Part shown: positions 38,640 to 45,297 of the stretch, in pieces
Layout of the letters: each line of letters starts with the position of its first letter
Numbering within the stretch: the first letter of the stretch is position 1
Assembly: GCF_029873215.1 (NCBI RefSeq)
Contig: NZ_CP123620.1
Location: 3,100,001-3,164,000 of the forward strand
Length of the DNA: 64,000 nt
Origin: Nocardioides sp. BP30
GTDB taxonomy: Bacteria; Actinomycetota; Actinomycetes; Propionibacteriales; Nocardioidaceae
Direction of reading: 5' to 3'
The notes under the pieces: generated by a model
Database searches by the model: none
Seen by the model: the letters and a program-made list of their open reading frames with translations, nothing else
What the model was told of the DNA's origin: nothing
Translations under genes and position numbers: made by a program

Positions 38640-39809
38640 TCAGTACGAGTGGAAGCCCTCACCGGTCTTGCGCCCGAGCTTGCCGTCGGCGACCTTCGCC
38701 ACGAGCAGCGCCGCAGGCGCCAGGCCAGGCTCCTTGAACTCGGCATGGAGCTCGCGCTGGATCGCCAGCGAGACGTCGTTGCCGACGACATCCAGCAGCT
38801 CGAAGGGGCCCATCGGGAGCGCGACCTGCTCCTTGACAGCCCGATCGATGACGTCGATCCCGACGCCGGTCTCGGCGAGCTTGACGGCGTCGTTGAGGTA
38901 GGGGAAGAGCAGGGCGTTCACGATGAACCCGGCCCGGTCCCCGCAGCTCACGCCGACCTTCCCGACGGCGGACGTCAGGGCTCGGACCGTCTCGTCGACA
39001 TCGGCACCGGTCTGGGGCGTGGTGACGATCTCGACGAGCTTCATCACCGGCGCCGGGTTGAAGAAGTGCATGCCGATCACGTCGTGGGGACGCCGCGTGG
39101 CGGCGGCGAGCCGGGTGATCGGCAGGCTGCTGGTCGTGGTGGCGAGGATGGCGCCCGGCTTCAGCAGGGCGTCGAGATCGGCGAAGAGCTCGGTCTTGAC
39201 GGTGAGATCCTCCGCGATCGCCTCGACGACCAGGTCCGCCTCGGCGAGGGCGGCCCGCTCGGTCGCCCCTGTCAGTCGTCCGAGGACGGCCTGCTTGTCC
39301 GCCTCGGTCGCCTTACCCTTCGCGATCGCGCGGTCGAGGTTCTTGGCGACGTAGCCCACGACGCCGTCGACCTTGTCCTGACCGCGTCCCACGAAGACCA
39401 CGTCGTACCCCGCCTGCGCGAAGACCTGGGCGATGCCGGCCGCCATCGTGCCGGTGCCGACCACACCGATCCGGCTGATGACGCGCTTGAACTCCGGCGC
39501 GGCCGCCTCGGTGACGCCCGTTGCCGCATGGAAGGCTCCGCCCTCGTCGGCGATCCGGTCCAGCAGGGCGACCGGTCGGTGCAGACTGTCGCCGGTCTGC
39601 GCGAAACGGGCCGCCAGCGCGTCGCGCACCACGGCCGGGCCGATGGCGTCGAGCTGGGCCAACGGACCGGTCGGGTAGCCGCATCCGAAGCGCATGCCGT
39701 TGTCGATGTCGGCAGCGGTGGCGTACTCGTCCTGGAGGAACTTCACCGCGTGGTTGAGGTAGGGATAGAGCAGCGTCTGGGCGATGAGCTCGGGCGACGT
39801 CTCGGTCAT
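38640..39809 (-). CDS. 3-hydroxybutyryl-CoA dehydrogenase with duplicated C-terminal domain
   Basis: A 389-residue protein. Residues about 5-95 (TLLYPYLNHAVKF...) resemble the C-terminal helical domain of 3-hydroxyacyl-CoA dehydrogenases; residues about 110-290 are the NAD(P)-binding domain (IGVVGTGTMAAGIAQ, 114-128) with the catalytic region GMHFFNPAPVMKLVE; residues about 295-389 are a second C-terminal domain (NALLFPYLNDAVKL...). It probably reduces acetoacetyl-CoA or oxidises 3-hydroxybutyryl-CoA in the C4 branch feeding crotonyl-CoA carboxylase/reductase. Its promoter carries the shared operator. Confidence 0.92.
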   Translation of the reverse strand: MTETSPELIAQTLLYPYLNHAVKFLQDEYATAADIDNGMRFGCGYPTGPLAQLDAIGPAVVRDALAARFAQTGDSLHRPVALLDRIADEGGAFHAATGVTEAAAPEFKRVISRIGVVGTGTMAAGIAQVFAQAGYDVVFVGRGQDKVDGVVGYVAKNLDRAIAKGKATEADKQAVLGRLTGATERAALAEADLVVEAIAEDLTVKTELFADLDALLKPGAILATTTSSLPITRLAAATRRPHDVIGMHFFNPAPVMKLVEIVTTPQTGADVDETVRALTSAVGKVGVSCGDRAGFIVNALLFPYLNDAVKLAETGVGIDVIDRAVKEQVALPMGPFELLDVVGNDVSLAIQRELHAEFKEPGLAPAALLVAKVADGKLGRKTGEGFHSY

Positions 39810-39815
39810 AGCGGC

Positions 39816-39844
39816 ATCATGGCATTCCAGCTACCCGCGGGTAA
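39816..39844 (-). promoter_or_regulatory. Hydroxybutyryl-CoA dehydrogenase promoter with YTACC-N4-RGTAR operator
   Basis: On the minus strand TTACCCGCGGGTAG (39844-39831); its first six bases could serve as -35, with a 17-base spacer to CATGAT (39821-39816) and six bases to the ATG. The geometry matches the ecm promoter. The site also lies just before the divergent GGDEF-EAL gene. Confidence 0.6.
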
Positions 39845-39851
39845 CCAGTAG

Positions 39852-41705
39852 GTGATCGGCGTCACGTCGACCCGGATGAGTGAGGACACGGGCTGTTCGG
39901 CTGCTGTTCACGAGGCGTCGGGTCAGGCCGAGGACCCCACCGCCGATGCCTGCGATGTGACGGACTCCGCCTCGACCGAGCTGGCCACCGTACGGGTGCC
40001 CATGCTGCGCGAGCTCAGCCTGCCCGTACCCGTGGTCACGGCCGAAAGACGCCTCCGCGACGTCGAGCGCGCCTTCCGCGACGACCCCGACCTGCGCGCG
40101 GTGGCCGTCACCTCCGACGACGGCACCGCGCTGCTCACGCGACTGCACCTGGAGACGATGCTCAGCGGCCGGCTGGGGTTCGGCCGGGCGCTGCTCTCGC
40201 GCGCCGCGGTCGGCGACATCGTGGCGTGGAACGGCGCACCGTTCCCGGCCGACCTGCCGTTGCGGGACGTGGCGGCGGAGATCCTCGCTCGCGGCCTGCG
40301 CGACGACGACGTCCTCATCGTCGACGGCGACCTCGAGCCGATCGGCATCGTCCCGGTGGCGGTGATCTTCCGCGAGGTCGGTCTGGTCTTCCGCCAGATC
40401 GCGCTGCGCGACCAGCTCACCGGGCTCCCGAACCGCCGCATGCTCGACGAGCGCGGTGCCGAGCTGCTCGCCACCGGCGTCGACCCGGCCCGGATGGCGG
40501 TGCTGTACGTCGACCTGGACGGCTTCAAGCAGGTCAACGACACCCTCGGCCACCAGGCGGGAGACGCACTGCTGATGGCGTTCTCCCGCCGGCTCGCGCG
40601 CGCCGTGCGTCCGCACGACCTCGCCGGGCGCCTCGGTGGCGACGAGTTCGCCGTCCTCCTGTTCGATGTCGACGAGGGCGAGGCCACCGCCGTGGCCGAT
40701 CGCATCGTCGAGGTCGCCCAGCAGCCGTTCAGCCTGCACGACACCCAGCTCCAGCTCTCCGCCACGGTCGGGGTGGCGATGGGCGCCGACCTCGGCGTCG
40801 CCAGCTCGGTGCTCAGCCCGCTGGACGCACTGCTCCAGCACGCCGACGGGGCGATGCTGCACGCCAAGCGCGCCGGCAAGGCCCGCACCGGCCGGCTCAG
40901 CGCGCCGGAGGCGGCGGGGGCTCCGGAGCGGCGTGCCCTGATCCGCCTGCGCCTGCCCGAAGCGCTGCACCAGGGCCGGCTGCGGCTGCACTACCAGCCC
41001 AAGCTCGAGCTGCGTACCGGCCAGGTCACCTCGGTCGAGGCGCTGGTCCGGTGGACCGACGAGCAGCTGGGGCCGGTCTCCGCCGGTGAGCTCGTCGCGG
41101 TGGCGGAGAACACCGGGCAGATCAACGCGTTGGGCGACTGGGTCCTGCAGACCGCTTGCGCCCAGGCACGTCGCTGGCGCGACGAAGGCCGCAACTGGTC
41201 GGTCGCGATCAACGTGTCGCCTGTCCAGCTGGCCGCTCCGGGGCTGGCCGACACGGTGCTCGCCGCCATCGCTGAAACCGGGATCGGACCCGAGCTGCTG
41301 CAGATCGAGGTCACCGAGAGCAGCGCCGTCCTCGACATCGACCTGGCCAGCCAGCAGCTGCACGAGTTGCAGGCCGCCGGCGTACGGGTCCACCTGGACG
41401 ACTTCGGCACGGGCTACTCCTCGCTCGCGATGCTGCGCCGGCTGCCGGTGAGCACGCTGAAGATCGACCAGAGCATCGTGGGTCGGATCGACTCGGACCG
41501 CGCCGACGCCGAGCTGGTCTCCGGCGTGATCAGCGCCGCGCACATCCTCGGGCTGACGGTGATCGCCGAGGGGGTGGAGCGCCCGAGCCAGCTGGAGCGC
41601 CTGCGCACGCTGGGCTGCGACAGCGTCCAGGGCTACCTCATCGGACGTCCTCAGCCTGCGCTCGAGCTGGACGACCCGCAGGCCTTCATCCCCGCACCGC
41701 GCTAG
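39852..41705 (+). CDS. CBS-GGDEF-EAL cyclic-di-GMP turnover protein
   Basis: A 617-residue soluble protein. An N-terminal CBS-like region (about 45-175) is followed by a GGDEF domain (about 185-340; intact [12 protein letters not shown] near 263) and an EAL domain (about 365-610; intact SVEALVRW near 395, [12 protein letters not shown] and VIAEGVE). Both signature motifs are complete, so it may both make and degrade c-di-GMP. Start GTG 39852 gives the longest protein; ATG 39876 is equally possible, and neither has a clear ribosome-binding site. Confidence 0.9.
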   Translation: MIGVTSTRMSEDTGCSAAVHEASGQAEDPTADACDVTDSASTELATVRVPMLRELSLPVPVVTAERRLRDVERAFRDDPDLRAVAVTSDDGTALLTRLHLETMLSGRLGFGRALLSRAAVGDIVAWNGAPFPADLPLRDVAAEILARGLRDDDVLIVDGDLEPIGIVPVAVIFREVGLVFRQIALRDQLTGLPNRRMLDERGAELLATGVDPARMAVLYVDLDGFKQVNDTLGHQAGDALLMAFSRRLARAVRPHDLAGRLGGDEFAVLLFDVDEGEATAVADRIVEVAQQPFSLHDTQLQLSATVGVAMGADLGVASSVLSPLDALLQHADGAMLHAKRAGKARTGRLSAPEAAGAPERRALIRLRLPEALHQGRLRLHYQPKLELRTGQVTSVEALVRWTDEQLGPVSAGELVAVAENTGQINALGDWVLQTACAQARRWRDEGRNWSVAINVSPVQLAAPGLADTVLAAIAETGIGPELLQIEVTESSAVLDIDLASQQLHELQAAGVRVHLDDFGTGYSSLAMLRRLPVSTLKIDQSIVGRIDSDRADAELVSGVISAAHILGLTVIAEGVERPSQLERLRTLGCDSVQGYLIGRPQPALELDDPQAFIPAPR

Positions 41706-41758
41706 TCGACCTGCCGATCGGGTCCGGGTCGGCTGCCGACCAGCAGCGGGCGGGACGG

Positions 41759-41764
41759 TAGATT
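41759..41764 (+). promoter_or_regulatory. Putative -10 element for nucS
   Basis: TAGATT followed by eight bases and the nucS GTG at 41773; consistent with a leaderless or nearly leaderless mRNA. Confidence 0.4.
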
Positions 41765-41772
41765 GCTGGCCC

Positions 41773-42516
41773 GTGAGACTCGTCGTTGCCCGCTGCCAGG
41801 TCGATTACGCCGGGCGTCTGACGGCGCACCTGCCCATGGCCACCCGGGTGCTGATGATCAAGAACGACGGATCGGTGCTCGTGCACTCCGACGGCGGCTC
41901 CTACAAGCCGCTGAACTGGATGTCACCGCCCTGCTCCTTCAAGGAGGGGGTGAGCGAGGACGGTCGCCCGGAGTGGACGGTGAGCGCGGCCAAGAGCGAG
42001 GACACGCTGCGGATCCTGATCGAGGAGATCCACCACGACTCCTCGCACGAGCTCGGGGTGGACCCTGGCCTGCAGAAGGACGGCGTCGAGAAGCACCTGC
42101 AGGAACTGCTCGCCGAGCACCCGGCCACCCTCGCGCCGGGCCTGACGCTGGTACGGCGGGAGTTCCCCACGGCGATCGGTCCGGTCGACCTGATGTGCCG
42201 CGACGCCGCCGGCCTCTCGGTCGCCGTCGAGATCAAGCGCCGTGGCGAGATCGACGGATCGTACGCGACAGGCGCCGCTAGGCATGTCGCGGTCGAGATC
42301 AAGCGCAAGGCGAACATCGACGCCGTCGAGCAACTGACCCGGTATCTGGAGTTGCTGAATCGCGATCCGTTACTGAAGCCGGTGCGCGGCATCCTGGCCG
42401 CGCAGTCGATTGCACCTCAGGCGCGAGTGTTGGCCGAGGACCGAGGGATCACCGTCGCACTCGTCGACTACGACGCCTTGCGGGGCCTGGACGACCCGAC
42501 AGAGCGGCTCTTCTGA
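41773..42516 (+). CDS. nucS: NucS/EndoMS mismatch-specific endonuclease, chimeric C-terminal part
   Basis: A 247-residue protein; NucS is usually about 225. It is the actinobacterial enzyme that cuts both strands at mismatches in place of MutSL. The N-terminal DNA-binding half is normal ([30 protein letters not shown]). The nuclease domain reads normally to [13 protein letters not shown] (residue 161), then a 22-residue in-frame addition repeats the motif as [13 protein letters not shown] before [11 protein letters not shown]. From residue 162 the sequence comes from an inserted segment. The clamp-binding C terminus (RLF) is kept, but the duplicated E-x-K strand lies in the active site, so activity is uncertain. 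Confidence 0.9.
   Translation: MRLVVARCQVDYAGRLTAHLPMATRVLMIKNDGSVLVHSDGGSYKPLNWMSPPCSFKEGVSEDGRPEWTVSAAKSEDTLRILIEEIHHDSSHELGVDPGLQKDGVEKHLQELLAEHPATLAPGLTLVRREFPTAIGPVDLMCRDAAGLSVAVEIKRRGEIDGSYATGAARHVAVEIKRKANIDAVEQLTRYLELLNRDPLLKPVRGILAAQSIAPQARVLAEDRGITVALVDYDALRGLDDPTERLF
42259..42270 (+). repeat. 12-bp direct repeat at the left junction (copy at 42979-42990)
   Basis: TCGTACGCGACA occurs at the first bases of the inserted segment and again, in the same orientation, inside its cargo gene at 42979-42990. The two copies lie 720 bp apart. It may mark recombination that built or moved the segment, or be chance. Confidence 0.6.
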
Positions 42517-42518
42517 AC

Positions 42519-43010
42519 TCACTCAACGTTTAGCAAGTCGCGCAGCACCTGCTCGTATTGAAGCCTGGAAAAGACCAGATCGAGCGACGGCTCGATTGGG
42601 TGGTATCCCGAGTCCGGCGCATCGAAGTCCTCATACGCAACCTGCCATCCGATGCGGCGCCACGCGACCGTTTCGGCAGTCATGATCAGGTCAGCGGTCA
42701 TGGCGGAGCAGTTCGGATCGCCACACTCGCAGTGCATCAGGACAACGCGCCCATCCGGCATACCGAACCGCGGGTCCTTCGACTCCCCCTCGCCCAGCAA
42801 CACAGCGAGCTGCCATGTCCGAATCGGATAGTCAAGATCGAGTAGAACGCTCGTACCGGACCCAGCGTGAACCATGGCATTGAACGACTTGCCGTCAACC
42901 AACCAGTCCCACACGCGGAATTCGGTCTCCTTGACCTTCCTCCGACGCCATGCGTCACGCTCAGTGCGGACCTTGATCTCGTACGCGACACCAAGCTCGT
43001 GAACGGACAT
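42519..43010 (-). CDS. Unknown protein, cargo of the nucS insertion
   Basis: A 163-residue protein from ATG 43010; ATG 43079 would add 23 residues and the open frame continues to 43100 in host DNA. It has a CECGDPNCSA cysteine cluster near 100, perhaps a metal site, and a Trp/Asp/Tyr-rich composition with no signal peptide or membrane helix. From memory, similar CGDxxC motifs occur in actinobacterial hypothetical proteins, some near toxin or immunity loci, but I assign no function. Lower GC and less biased codons than its neighbours suggest recent transfer. It is tail-to-tail with chimeric nucS, three bases apart. Confidence 0.7.
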   Translation of the reverse strand: MSVHELGVAYEIKVRTERDAWRRRKVKETEFRVWDWLVDGKSFNAMVHAGSGTSVLLDLDYPIRTWQLAVLLGEGESKDPRFGMPDGRVVLMHCECGDPNCSAMTADLIMTAETVAWRRIGWQVAYEDFDAPDSGYHPIEPSLDLVFSRLQYEQVLRDLLNVE

Positions 43011-43083
43011 GCCGCCAGTCTTCCAGAGGCGAACAACCAGGTTTTTCGGCGTCGGCGTAGCGGCGGGTAGCGACTGCATCTGA

Positions 43084-43287
43084 GGCGTCGAGCAGCTCAC
43101 CCGCTACCTCGAACTGCTCAACCGCGACCCCCTGCTGACCGGCGGCGGTGCCGTGCGCGGCATCTTCGCCGCTCAGGCGATCAAGCCTCAGGCCCGCGTG
43201 CTGGCCGAGGACCGCGGCATCACCTGCGCGGTCGTCGACTATGACGCCCTCCGGGGCCTCGACAACGCCGAGGACCGGCTCTTCTGA
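43084..43287 (+). pseudogene. Orphan original 3' end of nucS
   Basis: Encodes the last 66 residues of a NucS nuclease domain from [11 protein letters not shown] to the clamp-binding end DRLF, without a start of its own. 52 of 63 residues of the imported tail are identical to it in my hand alignment; it has three extra Gly/Ala residues. Codon use is high-GC like the host, so it is the displaced native end. Precise removal of 42258-43083 would restore a normal-length nucS. Confidence 0.88.
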
Positions 43288-43379
43288 GGTTATCCACAGA
43301 AGGGCGCCGTCCCCTCCCGGCCGGCGAGCAGGGCACCTAGCCTGAGGGCGGGTGATGCCCCGGGGGGAAGGGAGCAGAC

Positions 43380-43577
43380 ATGACCCCGAGCAACGCGCAG
43401 CTCGAGACGAAGCTGCGCCAGCACGACGACGAGATCGTCGCGATCTACGACATCCTGGCGGACATCGGCAGGACCATCGACGAGCACAGCGCCGCCCTCA
43501 CCGGCATCCACGGAACCATCGACCACCACAGCACGATGCTCACCGAGATCCTGCGTCGGCTGCCGGAGGCCTCGTGA
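43380..43577 (+). CDS. Small coiled-coil protein
   Basis: A 65-residue protein with an AAGGGAG ribosome-binding site before ATG 43380. It has regular heptads of hydrophobic residues (LRQHDDEIVAIYDILADIG) and probably forms a short coiled coil. No family recognised. It lies just downstream of the nucS remnant. Confidence 0.6.
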   Translation: MTPSNAQLETKLRQHDDEIVAIYDILADIGRTIDEHSAALTGIHGTIDHHSTMLTEILRRLPEAS

Positions 43578-43702
43578 GGATCCACCCCGTCGCGCGAGTC
43601 GAGGAACGGGTCGCAGCGCGCAGTGCCCGGGTCTCGGGCCCGCTCAGCCTCGACGCGGTGGTCCGGACCCGCGACGTCAGCCGCACCCGGGCTCCTGCCT
43701 GA
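43574..43702 (+). CDS. Possible 42-residue protein overlapping the coiled-coil gene
   Basis: GTG 43574 overlaps the stop of the preceding small gene in a GTGA junction and opens a 42-codon frame (VRIHPVARVEERVAARSARV...). The only support is translational coupling and plausible codon use. It may be spurious. Confidence 0.3.
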   Translation: MRIHPVARVEERVAARSARVSGPLSLDAVVRTRDVSRTRAPA

Positions 43703-43818
43703 CCGGACTTCGGGCGGCACCACCGACCGTCACGGTGTCGGTTTGCCGGCCCCGTCGATGGGCATGCTGCGGAGGTCGCCCCACCGGCCGCCGTATGTCC
43801 GACCTGTCAGGAGTCTCG

Positions 43819-45219
43819 TTGCTGCGCTCCCTCCGCATCCTCAGCCGGTCCGCCCCCCGCGCACGTCTGCCCGCCTGGTCGGCCGCCGTCGCGCTCGGGG
43901 CGACAGTCGTCCTCTCCCCCGTCGCCCCACCCGCTGCCCATGCGGCCCGGGCGTTGCCGCCGGTGGGCCGGCTCAGCGCCCCGGTCAGCACCCCGGTCGC
44001 CTCGCCGGGCGCCTCCTCCGACGCCCGCACCGTCGCCCATCCCAAGGCACCCAAGCCCAAGGGCGTCACCAAGACGCTCGTCGTCCAGCTGTACTGGAAC
44101 GGCTTCCCGGCCGCCGATGACAGCGCCGCGCTGCGCTCCCGCATCCTGACCGGCCCCGCTGCCTGGTACCACACCGTCTCGCACGGCCGCTATGGCATCA
44201 CCGGCTCCGTGACCCGCCCGATCAAGGTGAGCCCGATGGCCTGCGGCGAGAGCAGCCGGCTCAAGCTCAGGTACGAGCGGGTGGGGATCAAGGCCGCGAA
44301 GCGCGCCGGATACGGGCCCCGGCACTACGGCCGTGTCGTGGTGGCACTCCCCTGCCCGATCCCCAAGCACAGCGGCTTCGGCCAGATGCCCGGCAAGATG
44401 ATCGTGCTCTACGAGTACCGGCAGCCGCACATCACCCCGCCGACGGCACCCGCCGGCACGACGCTGACCACCTCGACGGTCAGCTCGTCGTGGTGGATCT
44501 TCCAGGACTTCACCGCCACCTGGCCCGACGGCTACTCCGACACGGTGACCGGAGGCGGCCGGTTCATGGCTGTCGACCTGACGCCGATCCACGAGATGGG
44601 CCACAACCTCGGGCTGGACCACGCCCACCTGCTGCAGTGCCGCAAGCACGGCGTCACCACCTCCTTCGCCGGTCACTGCACGAGCGTGGAGTACGGCGAC
44701 GACTACGACGCGATGGGCTCGCGCTTCGCACCCGGCAGCTTCAGCGCGCCCCGGCTCAAGAAGCTGCACTGGCTGCCCGGCAAGGTCAAGCACGTGCACA
44801 AGAGGGCGACGGTGACGCTCGCACCGCTCGAGGGCGCGAGCGGCACCCAGGCCATCACGGTGAAGGGCCGCAACGGACGGGTCTACTGGATCGAGTACCG
44901 CACGCGGACCGGCGTCGACGCGGCTCTCGACCCGGCCCAGACCGGTGTGCTGATCCACTACACCAAGCCGCACACCGCCCAGACCTGGCTGGTCGACGCC
45001 TTACCCGCAAGCGGCCGCGCGCAGAACGTCGACGCCCACGTGGTGGGCCTCGACGATCGCGACCAGGCGCAGTTGCTGCCCGGGCACTCGCTCACCACGC
45101 CCGAGGGCATCACCTTCACCACCGTCGCCCAGAGCGGGGGTGCAGCGATCGTGCGTGTGAGTCACCACAAGCACCACAAGCACCGCGGGCACCACAAGCA
45201 CCAGCATCACCGGCTCTGA
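43819..45219 (+). CDS. Secreted zinc metalloprotease with His-rich tail
   Basis: About 466 residues. A signal peptide (to about 42, ending AAHAARA) is followed by a catalytic region with HEMGHNLGLDH (HEXXHXXGXXH, about 257-267) and a Met-turn-like YDAMGSRF, as in gametolysin/M6-like metzincins. The last 19 residues hold nine histidines. TTG 43819 has AGGAG five bases upstream; ATG 43795 is an in-frame alternative without a good site. It probably degrades extracellular protein. Confidence 0.82.
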   Translation: MLRSLRILSRSAPRARLPAWSAAVALGATVVLSPVAPPAAHAARALPPVGRLSAPVSTPVASPGASSDARTVAHPKAPKPKGVTKTLVVQLYWNGFPAADDSAALRSRILTGPAAWYHTVSHGRYGITGSVTRPIKVSPMACGESSRLKLRYERVGIKAAKRAGYGPRHYGRVVVALPCPIPKHSGFGQMPGKMIVLYEYRQPHITPPTAPAGTTLTTSTVSSSWWIFQDFTATWPDGYSDTVTGGGRFMAVDLTPIHEMGHNLGLDHAHLLQCRKHGVTTSFAGHCTSVEYGDDYDAMGSRFAPGSFSAPRLKKLHWLPGKVKHVHKRATVTLAPLEGASGTQAITVKGRNGRVYWIEYRTRTGVDAALDPAQTGVLIHYTKPHTAQTWLVDALPASGRAQNVDAHVVGLDDRDQAQLLPGHSLTTPEGITFTTVAQSGGAAIVRVSHHKHHKHRGHHKHQHHRL

Positions 45220-45240
45220 TCGACGTTCGGCAGCCGGAGG

Positions 45241-45283
45241 CACCGAGGGTGCGGACGCGACGACGGCGTCCGCACCCTCGGTG
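45241..45283. terminator. Bidirectional terminator hairpin
   Basis: A perfect 18-bp stem (CACCGAGGGTGCGGACGC and its complement) with a seven-base loop, between the convergent metalloprotease and ecm genes. Confidence 0.9.
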
Positions 45284-45297
45284 CTCACCCACGCGGA

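Larger units (their letters stand above)
42258..43083. mobile_element. Inserted 826-bp segment carrying a nucS 3' end and a reverse-strand gene
   Basis: The boundaries are deduced from where host nucS coding stops (after GACGG, 42253-42257) and resumes (GGCGTCGAGCAG at 43084). The segment holds a diverged copy of the nucS 3' part plus a 163-residue gene on the other strand. Two sampled 60-base lines are about 58-63% GC against roughly 70% around it. No transposase, integrase or terminal inverted repeat is visible. GG is present at both junctions. Whether it moves as a unit is unknown. Confidence 0.7.

Noticed and set aside
42258..43083. Insertion sequence or intein/intron explanation for the nucS insert
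   Set aside because: No transposase, terminal inverted repeats, intein splicing motifs or homing endonuclease; the chimeric frame ends in its own stop.
43290..43298. TTATCCACA, a perfect DnaA-box consensus
   Set aside because: A single copy with no cluster, AT-rich region or dnaA/dnaN nearby; common by chance and not an origin.
43148..43345. Open frame over the nucS remnant in another frame
   Set aside because: It is a shadow of the remnant coding sequence, Ser/Arg/Pro-rich with no ribosome-binding site.
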